Positions 1 to 5,535 of a stretch of DNA of 8,196 nucleotides are shown one piece after another (positions within the stretch are counted from its first letter, which is position 1; the number at the start of each line of letters is the position of its first letter). The stretch comes from Kerstersia sp052103615 (GTDB lineage Bacteria > Pseudomonadota > Gammaproteobacteria > Burkholderiales > Burkholderiaceae_B), in assembly GCF_052103615.1 (NCBI RefSeq), contig NZ_JBQEKA010000115.1, positions 1 through 8,196 of the forward strand. The letters are read 5' to 3'. A program made the position numbers and the translations under genes. The notes under the pieces were generated by a model that was given only the letters and a program-made list of their open reading frames with translations, did not search any database and was not told where the DNA came from.

Positions 1-1623
1 GGCTGCCAGCGCTTCTGTTTCTGTGTGGCGCAAACCGGCTGCCGGTTCATCCAGCAATAGCAGGCAAGGGTCCGCGCACAAGGCGCGCGCGATTTCCAGA
101 ATCCGCTGCTGGCCCAAGGCCAGGCTGCCGGCAGGCCGAGCCAGGAGTTCGCCCAGGCCGACCCGTTCCAATTGCAGGCGCGCCTCATTGAGCAAGGCCG
201 CCTCGTCCGCGCCATCCAGGCGCAAGGCTGACGCGAACACGCCTTGACTGCCGCGCAGATGCGCCCCCAGCGCCGTGTTTTCCAGCACACTCATATCAGG
301 CAGCAATTTGACGTGCTGGAAGGTGCGCGACAATCCGGCGGCGGCCAGCTCACGCGGCGGCAGGCCGTTGATGCGGCGGCCCTGGAAAATCACCTCGCCC
401 TCATCAGGCCTATCCACGCCGGACACCAGATTGAAGAGCGTGCTTTTGCCCGCGCCATTGGGACCGATCACGGCCAGAATCTCACCTGCCGCCACCGTCA
501 AGGACATGGCGCGGTTGGCAACCAGGCCGCCGAAACGGCGCGTCACCTCCCGCACTTCAAGAATCGGCGCCCCGGCAGCGGGACGCTTGCGCGCCGGCAA
601 ACCGGGCGCGGCTGACGGCGCGGCAGGCAACCGCTCCAAGCCTGGCGCAAGGGCGCGCGGGCGCCCCAGGCGCCGGGCCAATGCCGACCAGATGCCGCCA
701 GGCCAGCGCTGAATCACCAGCACGATCAACAGGCCAAACACGATACTTTCGAAATTGCCGCTGCGGCCCAGCAGTTGCGGCAGCCAGTCCTGCAGCCACT
801 CCCGCAACAGCACCACGGCGGCCGACCCGGCCACTGCCCCCCACAGGCTGCCCATGCCGCCCAGCAGCGCCATGAACAGGTAGTCAATCCCGGCCTGTAC
901 GCTGAACGGCGCGGGGCTGACGAAACGCTGGGTGTAGGCATACAGCCAGCCCGATAGGCCGGCCAGGCCTGCGGCAATCAGAAACACCGTCATCTTGGTG
1001 CGGAAGATGTTCACGCCCATGGATGCCGCCATCTCCTGGCCGCCGCGCAATGCGCGGATGGCGCGCCCCGTGCGCGACGCCAGCACATTACGCACCAGCA
1101 GCATGGCCAGCAAGACACAGGCCCAGATCAGGTAATACATGCGCGGGCCATCGCCAAATTCGATCCCGGCCAGGCGCAGCGGCGGCAGGTCGGGCAGACC
1201 GGAATGCCCGCCCAGGCCTTCCAGGGTCCCGAAAAGGTAATACAGCGACATGCCCCAGGCGATAGTGCCCAGGGGCAGATAATGCCCCGACAGCCGCAAG
1301 GTCAGTTGCCCCAGCACATAGGCCAGCAACAGCGTCGCCGCCATCCCGGCCATCAAGGCCAGCCAGGGCGCCCCTATCTGCGGGCCCAGATTCATGGCGG
1401 CAGGCGCGGTCAGCACGGCTGTCGCATAAGCGCCTATGCCCACAAACGCCGCCTGACCGAAGCTCGTCATCCCGGCCACGCCCGTCATCAGCACCAGCCC
1501 CAGTGTCGCCAGCGCGAACATGCCGATATTGTTGAGCAAGGTGACATAGAACGAAGGCACCAGCAGCGGCAGCACCAGCAAGGCCAACAGCCCGGCCAGC
1601 AGCCAGTATGAATACTTGCGCAT
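1..1623 (-). CDS. livM/livG: LivM-LivG fusion: HAAT-type ABC importer permease plus ATPase (C-terminus off the left edge)
   Basis: This is one continuous reading frame of 541 codons with no stop inside the window. Residues 1 to about 310 are a multi-spanning LivM-type permease that includes the family motif GMTSFGQAAFVGIGAY (about 51-66). An Ala/Pro/Arg-rich linker (about 311-353) follows. A LivG-type ATPase begins near ILEVREV (354), with Walker A GPNGAGKST at 387-395, signature LALGQQR around 501-507, and Walker B LLLLDEP with Asp525 and Glu526. The usual LivG continuation, a GL-HTETE stretch, follows Walker B. The H-loop and C-terminus lie beyond the edge. The ATG is one base after the livH stop (TGA-C-ATG), so translational coupling is likely. 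The protein should sit in the inner membrane, forming half the pore and one of the two ATPases, with LivF expected downstream. LivM and LivG are separate proteins in E. coli; fused forms are known in proteobacteria. Function class is certain; the substrate is not. Confidence 0.93.
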   Translation of the reverse strand, partial: MRKYSYWLLAGLLALLVLPLLVPSFYVTLLNNIGMFALATLGLVLMTGVAGMTSFGQAAFVGIGAYATAVLTAPAAMNLGPQIGAPWLALMAGMAATLLLAYVLGQLTLRLSGHYLPLGTIAWGMSLYYLFGTLEGLGGHSGLPDLPPLRLAGIEFGDGPRMYYLIWACVLLAMLLVRNVLASRTGRAIRALRGGQEMAASMGVNIFRTKMTVFLIAAGLAGLSGWLYAYTQRFVSPAPFSVQAGIDYLFMALLGGMGSLWGAVAGSAAVVLLREWLQDWLPQLLGRSGNFESIVFGLLIVLVIQRWPGGIWSALARRLGRPRALAPGLERLPAAPSAAPGLPARKRPAAGAPILEVREVTRRFGGLVANRAMSLTVAAGEILAVIGPNGAGKSTLFNLVSGVDRPDEGEVIFQGRRINGLPPRELAAAGLSRTFQHVKLLPDMSVLENTALGAHLRGSQGVFASALRLDGADEAALLNEARLQLERVGLGELLARPAGSLALGQQRILEIARALCADPCLLLLDEPAAGLRHTETEALAA

Positions 1624-1624
1624 G

Positions 1625-2674
1625 TCAGTGCTCCTCTTCCTGGCGGCTCTTGAGCGAGCGCCAGAGCAGGAACGGCAGGATCAGCGTGAAAACAATCACT
1701 TCCTTGTAGTTGCTGGCCCAGAACGTGGAGAAAGCCTCGGCCAGGCCCACGACAATGGCGCCTGCCGCCGCCACGGGATAGCTGGCCAGCCCGCCAATGA
1801 TGGCGCCCACAAAGCCCTTCAGGCTGATCAGGAAACCGGAGTCGTAATACAGCGTGGTCAAAGGCGCGATCATGATGCCCGACAGGGCGCACAGAAAGGC
1901 GGCCAGGCCGAAGCTGATGCGCCCGGCCAGCAGCGGCGAAATCCCCATGAGCTGCGCCCCCATGCGGTTCACCGCAGTGGCGCGCAAGGCCTTGCCATAC
2001 AGCGTGCGGGTGGACAGCAGATACAAGCTGCAAATGGCAATGGCGGACAGCGCCAGTACCCACAGCGTCTGGCTATTGATATAAGCCATGCCCAGATCCA
2101 GCCCCTCTTCGGAGAATGGCTCGGTACGCATCCCTTCCGGCCCGAATACCAGCAAACCCACGCCAACCAGGCTGACATGCACCGCAATGGCAATAATCAT
2201 CAGCAACAAGCCGGAAGCATGCGCCACCGGCTGAAAAAACAGCCGGTACATCAAGGGCCCCAGCGGCGTTATCGCCGCCAGCGTCAACAAGGCCTGCACG
2301 CCCATGGGCAATGCCGCCAGCGGCAGGCACTGCAACAGCGCCAGCAAGGCCAGCGCATAAGCCGGCATGAGACAGAGTTGCCACCAGGCGCGGCGGCCCC
2401 GCCGGCGGCGCTGATGCCGCTGTTTCCACCAGCCCCAGGCATCCGCTAGCGCCGCCAGCAGCGCCATGGCCAGCACCAGCCAGCCAATGGCGGTCTGGCC
2501 CGACTGGATGGCCGCCATGGTCAAGGCACTGAAGGCGACGAATTCACCCAGGGGGATCAGCAGCACCCGGGTGACGGAAAACACCAGGATGATGGACAGC
2601 GCCACCAGCGCATAGATCGCGCCATTGCTGATACCGTCCTGCCCCAGCAGGACGATGATTTGCGGATTCAACAT
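1625..2674 (-). CDS. livH: LivH-type permease of a HAAT ABC importer
   Basis: This 349-residue, strongly hydrophobic protein is the other half of the transmembrane pore. The N-terminal NGAIYALVALS (18-28) matches the NG-x-x-x-G-x-x-YAL entry helix of LivH. The C-terminal half has the expected GKALRATA coupling segment (227-234), a hydrophobic AIIGGLASYPVAAAGA stretch (291-306), and the LAEAFST-x(5)-YKEV ending (311-325). It is about 40 residues longer than E. coli LivH (308). The excess lies between about 78 and 125 and includes a very basic stretch, KQRHQRRRRGRR (84-95), flanked by tryptophans, plus an extra hydrophobic segment. The start chosen gives the normal N-terminal length for the family, but no Shine-Dalgarno sequence precedes it. 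The gene follows the binding-protein gene by 111 bases and is coupled to livM/livG downstream with a one-base gap. The family assignment is secure; the ligand is unknown. Confidence 0.92.
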   Translation of the reverse strand: MLNPQIIVLLGQDGISNGAIYALVALSIILVFSVTRVLLIPLGEFVAFSALTMAAIQSGQTAIGWLVLAMALLAALADAWGWWKQRHQRRRRGRRAWWQLCLMPAYALALLALLQCLPLAALPMGVQALLTLAAITPLGPLMYRLFFQPVAHASGLLLMIIAIAVHVSLVGVGLLVFGPEGMRTEPFSEEGLDLGMAYINSQTLWVLALSAIAICSLYLLSTRTLYGKALRATAVNRMGAQLMGISPLLAGRISFGLAAFLCALSGIMIAPLTTLYYDSGFLISLKGFVGAIIGGLASYPVAAAGAIVVGLAEAFSTFWASNYKEVIVFTLILPFLLWRSLKSRQEEEH

Positions 2675-2690
2675 ATCGGTAGGAGGACAT

Positions 2691-2728
2691 CGCGTCCGCC
2701 GCAGCTTAAGCCAGCCATGGCGGACGCG
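2691..2728 (-). repeat. 10-bp perfect inverted repeat 16 bases before the livH start
   Basis: The arms CGCGTCCGCC (2691-2700) and GGCGGACGCG (2719-2728) are exact reverse complements around an 18-base loop. The loop itself contains the 8-base palindrome GCTTAAGC (2704-2711). In the minus-strand transcript the hairpin ends 16 bases before the livH AUG and is followed by GAUGUCCUCC rather than by a U-run, so it is not a classical terminator. It may act as an mRNA stabiliser, attenuator or protein-binding dyad. Confidence 0.6.
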
Positions 2729-2746
2729 CTTGAATTTTCATGGATG

Positions 2747-2770
2747 GCCGGCCCGTCGGCGCGGGCCGGC
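2747..2770 (-). repeat. 9-bp GC hairpin after the binding-protein gene
   Basis: GCCGGCCCG (2747-2755) and CGGGCCGGC (2762-2770) pair perfectly around a 6-base loop, 15 bases after the binding-protein stop codon. The minus-strand transcript continues with CATCCATGAAAATTC, which is only weakly U-containing. A 3'-end stabiliser or a leaky terminator between high-level binding-protein expression and lower-level permease expression is plausible. Confidence 0.55.
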
Positions 2771-2785
2771 GCACTGCGGCGCGCC

Positions 2786-3931
2786 TTAATCCCGCACCAG
2801 GTGCCAGGCGCCATCCTTGACCGTAATCAGTTCACGGCCGCGTTCATCGAAACCGCTGTGATCCTGCGGCGTCATGTTGTACACCCCTTGCGTCGCAGGC
2901 AGCTCGCGGATCTGCTCCAGCGCATCACGCAGGGCCTGGCGGAAGGCCGGCGTGCCGGGTTGCCCGGCCTGGGCCGCCACCGGAATGGCCGCCTGCAGCA
3001 GCAGACCTGCGTCATAGACATTGGCGCCGAACGTCGCCGGCTCCTGGCCGTAGCGGGCCTTGTAGGCGTCGATGTACTGACGTGCCACGGCCTTGGAAGG
3101 ATGCGAATCCGGCACTTCATCCATCACCAGCATCAGGCTGGCGGCCAAGATGGTGCCTTCCACCTTCTTGCCGCCCAGCTTGAGGAAATCATTCAGCGCC
3201 GCGCCGTGCGTTTGATAAATCTGGCCGCGATAGCGCTGATCTGCCAGCGTGGTTTGCGGCAGCACGGAAGAACTGCCCGGCGCGCCCACCAGAATGGCAT
3301 CGGGCTTGGCGGCAATCAGCTTGATGGCCTGCGCCGTCAGGGAGGTATCCTGGCGCTGGAAACTTTCGGTCGCGACAAGCTCTATGCCCGCTTTGCCGGC
3401 CTGGTCCTTGATGACGGCCAGCCAGCTTTCGCCATAAGGGTCGGCCGTCCCGATGAAGCCCAGCGTCTTCACCCCGGCGCTCACCATATGATCTACCAGC
3501 GCCGAAGCGATCACATCATCGTTCTGCGTGGTTTTGAATACCCATTTTTTCTGTTCCGTCATCGGCTGGATCACCGATGCGCTGCCCACCGGCGCCAGCA
3601 TCGGCACTCCGGCTTCGGCAACCACGGGAATCACTGCCAGGGAACTGGGGGTACCGCTGGTGCCGATAATGGCATCCACGCCATCCGCAATCAGTTTCTT
3701 GTAGGCCGTCACCGCAGCCGTCGGATTGCTGGCATCGTCCAGGGAAATGTATTCGATCGTCAGATCACCCGCCTGCGTCGGCATCAGTTCGATGGTGTTC
3801 TTCTGCGGAATCCCCACCATGGCCACCGGTCCCGAGGAGGAAGTCACGACCCCGACCTTGACCTGGGCCTGCGCCCCGGCAGCCAGGAACAAGCCAGCCA
3901 GCAGGCCGCACAGTATGCGTTGCTTTTTCAT
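2786..3931 (-). CDS. Periplasmic substrate-binding protein of a HAAT ABC importer (type I fold, Peripla_BP_6-like)
   Basis: From the chosen start the protein has 381 residues. A Sec signal peptide is clear: MKK-R, a hydrophobic core, and a cleavage site AQA|Q near residue 22. The mature protein begins QVKVGVVTSSSGPVAMVG, the typical first strand and turn of LivJ/LivK-type binding proteins. GTSGTPSS (about 90-97) is the expected ligand-contacting loop after the IIG strand. The C-terminus ends in the usual GRELITVKDGAWHLV pattern. The frame extends 31 codons further upstream, but the ATG at 3931 is preferred because GGAGA (3938-3942) lies 6 bases before it and only this start exposes the signal peptide. 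Genes for both permeases and the ATPase lie directly downstream, and a MarR regulator lies upstream. The ligand cannot be read from sequence: branched-chain or other amino acids, or an aromatic acid, are all possible. Confidence 0.93.
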   Translation of the reverse strand: MKKQRILCGLLAGLFLAAGAQAQVKVGVVTSSSGPVAMVGIPQKNTIELMPTQAGDLTIEYISLDDASNPTAAVTAYKKLIADGVDAIIGTSGTPSSLAVIPVVAEAGVPMLAPVGSASVIQPMTEQKKWVFKTTQNDDVIASALVDHMVSAGVKTLGFIGTADPYGESWLAVIKDQAGKAGIELVATESFQRQDTSLTAQAIKLIAAKPDAILVGAPGSSSVLPQTTLADQRYRGQIYQTHGAALNDFLKLGGKKVEGTILAASLMLVMDEVPDSHPSKAVARQYIDAYKARYGQEPATFGANVYDAGLLLQAAIPVAAQAGQPGTPAFRQALRDALEQIRELPATQGVYNMTPQDHSGFDERGRELITVKDGAWHLVRD

Positions 3932-4104
3932 CTGCATTCTCCGATAAGCAGGCAGCAGCCCCATGGCCGGTTGCCGGATTTTCATGCTAAGCCCGTCATT
4001 CTGCCATGCCTGCTGCCGAATCATGCCGCCAGCGACGCTGACACACGCCCGCCGGCAGCGCCTGACAGGCCCGCAAGCGCCAGGAAAGACGGCGAAACGA
4101 CGCC
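3932..4104 (-). promoter_or_regulatory. Promoter-containing spacer between marR and the binding-protein gene
   Basis: This 173-base region has no gene and probably carries the importer operon's promoter and regulator sites. A TAGCAT hexamer (minus strand, about 60 bases upstream of the ATG) is a possible -10, but no convincing -35 stands 16-18 bases before it. A small dyad, CCGG-CAA-CCGG, lies close to the start. I cannot place the promoter with confidence. Confidence 0.35.
3938..3942 (-). promoter_or_regulatory. Ribosome binding site that fixes the binding-protein start
   Basis: GGAGA on the minus strand lies 6 bases before the ATG at 3931. A second ATG two codons upstream (3937) directly abuts this motif and has no usable spacing, and the still longer frame start at 4024 would bury the signal peptide. 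The motif therefore decides the start. Confidence 0.8.
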
Positions 4105-4116
4105 TCAGGCGTCGTT
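4096..4116 (-). terminator. Hairpin with the marR stop codon as its loop; probable terminator
   Basis: Arms AACGACGCC (4096-4104) and GGCGTCGTT (4108-4116) are exact reverse complements around a 3-base loop, TCA, which on the minus strand is the TGA stop codon of the MarR gene. The transcript then continues TTTCGCCGTCTTTCC, a weak U-rich tail. A 9-bp stem with a minimal loop and a partial U-tract suggests an intrinsic terminator or attenuator separating marR from the importer genes. The placement also means the terminal codons of marR are constrained by RNA structure. Confidence 0.6.
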
Positions 4117-4578
4117 CAGATTATTGAACATCTGTTCCAGCATCTGATTCAAGCGGGCGATCTTGACCGATGACAAACCGCTGAAACCCTGCGCGAATAC
4201 CTGAGCGGTCGCCTCCCGCATCTCGGCGATCATCTGGCTGCCCCGTTCCGTCAGCGCGACGACCGTGACACGGCCATCCTGCGCCGAGGTCTGGGTATCC
4301 ACCAGGCCATCCGCCTTCATGCGATAAACGATTTTGGTAATGGTGGACAGCTTCGCCACCGCATGCAGCGCAATTTCCGACATGCTGGATGTGCCGTTTT
4401 CCTTCAGGATGAACAGCACGCGCCATGTCGGCACGTCTGCCCCCACCCGGCGCAAGGCCTTTTCCATGCGCTGGACATAGAGATTATTCAGGCGGGCGAC
4501 CCAGTAGAAAGGAAAGTCTTCCTTGACGAAGGCTTCACTGACGGGGTTGAAGCGACTCACTCTTTTATTAATGGTCAT
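4105..4578 (-). CDS. MarR-family transcriptional regulator
   Basis: A 157-residue protein, the usual length for MarR. Helix 1 and the dimer arm (about 20-48, FPFYWVARLNNLY) are followed by a winged helix-turn-helix: VPTWRVLFILKENG (49-62), the SMSEIALHAVAKLSTITKIVYRMKADGLV stretch (65-93, helix-turn-helix with recognition helix), and a wing containing the family's D-x-R pair (Asp101, Arg103) before VVALTERG. The C-terminal helices (114-153) complete the dimer domain. MarR proteins bind palindromic operators as dimers and usually release DNA on binding a small, often aromatic, ligand. Its position immediately upstream of the importer genes, on the same strand, suggests it controls them and itself. 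The start is preceded by only a weak GGTG Shine-Dalgarno-like sequence. The ligand is unknown. Confidence 0.92.
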   Translation of the reverse strand: MTINKRVSRFNPVSEAFVKEDFPFYWVARLNNLYVQRMEKALRRVGADVPTWRVLFILKENGTSSMSEIALHAVAKLSTITKIVYRMKADGLVDTQTSAQDGRVTVVALTERGSQMIAEMREATAQVFAQGFSGLSSVKIARLNQMLEQMFNNLNDA

Positions 4579-4598
4579 TCGGCGGCACCAAAATCAAT

Positions 4599-4624
4599 CG
4601 CCTCCAGGGTGACCCCTGGAGGCG
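4599..4624 (-). repeat. Perfect 11-bp-stem dyad 20 bases upstream of the marR start
   Basis: CGCCTCCAGGG (4599-4609) and CCCTGGAGGCG (4614-4624) are exact reverse complements around the 4-base centre TGAC. On the minus strand the dyad is followed by ATTGATTTTGG, giving it an intrinsic-terminator look. It may be an attenuator in the marR leader, the end of the upstream DUF423 transcript, or an operator for MarR autoregulation. The distance to the marR ATG (20 bases) is too short to hold another promoter downstream of it. Confidence 0.6.
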
Positions 4625-4772
4625 TTCTGTCAGGGCAATAGCGCGAAGCCTCCCTGCCCGGGACGGTGCTTCCCGCCGCCATACGGCACGCCGGCGGCGC
4701 GGTATGGCGCACCGCCGCGCTGCGCGCCGGGCCGTGGCCCGCCTGCGCCGCGCCTGGGTGCATAGGTCAGGC

Positions 4773-4778
4773 ATTCTA
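4773..4778 (-). promoter_or_regulatory. Possible -10 element for marR
   Basis: TAGAAT on the minus strand matches the sigma-70 -10 consensus at 5 of 6 positions. Only a poor -35 candidate (TACGCA, 3 of 6) stands at 16-base spacing. It would give a leader of roughly 190 bases containing both dyads described in this region. This is a tentative call. Confidence 0.25.
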
Positions 4779-4835
4779 TCGCGCCCGACGCCCTTGCGTA
4801 CCTGCCGCTTCCCCCTAGGGAGAACGATTACCGGC

Positions 4836-5246
4836 TTAGCTGGCCTTGGCTTCGTTGCCGCCGCGCAAACCGGCCAGACCCAGGAAAATCCAGCCAAAGA
4901 GGTAGAACATGCCGCCGACCGGCACCATATTGGGCATGAAGCGGGCCTGGTTCAGCGTATTGAAATAGATCAGCCCGGAGAACAGCAGAATCCCCAGCGT
5001 GAAGCAAATCCCTGCCACGCCGGCAAAACGGCTGGGCTTGCCCAGGCGGAACCAAAGCGCCACACCGAACAGGGCGAGCGCGTGGAACATGTTGTATTCC
5101 ACGGCCGAGCTCATGGACACGATAGCGGCCTGCAGGCTCTCTTCAGGCACAAAGGACGCCAGCCCGTGCGCCTTGATGGAGCCCATAAGCACCCCCAGAA
5201 CACCGGCAACGGCGGACAATACAAACCAGAGACGGCTGCATTTCAT
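4836..5246 (-). CDS. DUF423-family small inner-membrane protein (YgdD-like)
   Basis: A 136-residue protein with four predicted membrane helices (about 6-24, 45-67, 74-95 and 106-127). Family hallmarks visible are the G-x-x-KAHGL segment after helix 1 (22-28), the EYNMFHALALF helix (50-60), the LGILLFSGLIYFNTL helix (83-97), and the MVPVGGMFYLFGWIFLGLAGL ending (107-127). The molecular function of the family is not established. A good ribosome site, GAGGA (5253-5257), lies 6 bases before the ATG. The gene is transcribed away from the UvrA-like gene and towards marR, with 257 bases between it and marR, so it is probably a separate transcription unit. The family assignment is confident; no function is claimed. 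Confidence 0.88.
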   Translation of the reverse strand: MKCSRLWFVLSAVAGVLGVLMGSIKAHGLASFVPEESLQAAIVSMSSAVEYNMFHALALFGVALWFRLGKPSRFAGVAGICFTLGILLFSGLIYFNTLNQARFMPNMVPVGGMFYLFGWIFLGLAGLRGGNEAKAS

Positions 5247-5463
5247 ATCGAATCCTCAAGATGTGAAAAAAATGGAAAACGGGCGTGCCTGGAACCAGTG
5301 GCCCAGCGCAACGTCGGCAAACCGCCGACAGCCATCGGAACCATGGCCCCGATGGCAGCGCAGCGATTGTAGTCAGGCCGGCGGCCCCGTGACATTTAGC
5401 CATGCCTCAACTTTGGCAAGAAATCTATAGCTGCCACGGCGCTTGCCCAGCCTGACACCAGAT
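5247..5463. promoter_or_regulatory. Divergent intergenic region, DUF423 side
   Basis: No gene is visible. On the minus strand TACAAT (5366-5371) is a 5-of-6 match to a -10 element for the DUF423 gene, but no good -35 is found at normal spacing. Between it and the ATG lie two perfect short inverted repeats: GTCGGC/GCCGAC (5313-5318 and 5324-5329) and GCCATCGG/CCGATGGC (5331-5338 and 5349-5356). The DUF423 mRNA would therefore carry a leader of about 110 bases with two small hairpins. Confidence 0.35.
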
Positions 5464-5483
5464 TACTGTTTATTTTTACAGTC
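5464..5483 (+). promoter_or_regulatory. LexA (SOS) box of the UvrA-like gene
   Basis: The sequence has the invariant core CTGT (5466-5469), 8 bases that are all T except one A, then ACAG (5478-5481). It is flanked by TA and TC, which is very close to the classical TACTGT-(AT)4-ACAGTA operator. It lies 52 bases before the ATG of the UvrA-like gene and overlaps a TTTACA -35-like hexamer (5475-5480). LexA bound here would block transcription until the SOS response. uvrA genes are classical SOS genes, so context and motif agree. Confidence 0.85.
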
Positions 5484-5508
5484 AAAAATGCCGGTCTCGC
5501 TGTAAACT
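5475..5508 (+). promoter_or_regulatory. Possible promoter of the UvrA-like gene, overlapped by the LexA box
   Basis: TTTACA (5475-5480) matches the -35 consensus at 5 of 6 positions. The only -10-like sequence downstream is TGTAAACT (5501-5508), which stands 20-22 bases away rather than 17. The placement next to the operator is suggestive but the spacing is poor, so the call is weak. No purine-rich Shine-Dalgarno sequence precedes the ATG at 5536. Confidence 0.3.
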
Positions 5509-5535
5509 GGCGCGATCCCTTACCCTCGTCCTGCC

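Larger units (their letters stand above)
2675..2785 (-). promoter_or_regulatory. Structured spacer between the binding-protein gene and livH
   Basis: This 111-base spacer has no gene. Two strong perfect inverted repeats fill most of it (listed separately), and a weaker GGCGC/GCGCC repeat lies just after the binding-protein stop. In this importer family the binding protein is usually made in large excess over the membrane subunits. A structured spacer here could give that ratio by partial termination or by protecting the upstream mRNA end from 3' exonucleases. That role is inferred; neither hairpin is followed by a good T-run on the transcribed strand. Confidence 0.5.
4579..4835 (-). promoter_or_regulatory. 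Gene-free leader/promoter region upstream of marR
   Basis: This 257-base, very GC-rich stretch has no credible gene; the open frames crossing it lack family resemblance. It contains an 11-bp-stem dyad next to marR (4599-4624), a second inverted repeat CGCCATAC/GTATGGCG (4677-4684 and 4702-4709), a near-perfect 16-base palindrome (4809-4824) just past the DUF423 stop, and a good -10-like hexamer TAGAAT on the minus strand (4773-4778) without a clear -35. If transcription starts near that hexamer, marR has a long structured leader. Confidence 0.4.

Noticed and set aside
565..690. Possible frameshift or assembly join between LivM and LivG
   Set aside because: I read every codon from the LivM start to the left edge; the frame is unbroken and the linker has the same codon bias as its surroundings.
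1616..2449. Plus-strand open frame of 277 codons antisense to livH
   Set aside because: It is a shadow of a strongly hydrophobic, family-matching permease on the other strand.
3955..3990. Possible sigma-54 promoter (TGGCAG and GCTTAGCA) before the binding-protein gene
   Set aside because: The GG-to-GC spacing is one base off and the -12 element does not match TTGCA/T.
3932..4024. N-terminal extension of the binding protein to the first in-frame ATG
   Set aside because: The extra 31 residues would precede the signal peptide, while the ATG at 3931 has GGAGA at 6-base spacing.
2660..4147. Long plus-strand open frame (495 codons) antisense to the binding-protein gene
   Set aside because: It exactly shadows a well-recognised gene on the other strand, is His/Arg/Gln-rich with no domain pattern, and reflects high-GC codon bias.
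4704..5372. Plus-strand open frame of 222 codons over the DUF423 gene and its flanks
   Set aside because: It is antisense to a protein with clear family motifs and four membrane helices; its own translation looks like random Arg/His/Gln-rich sequence.
5247..5535. Possible small RNA or small protein in the divergent intergenic region
   Set aside because: There is no frame with a start, ribosome site and protein-like composition. The short hairpins are better explained as leader structure, and no terminator with a T-run is seen.
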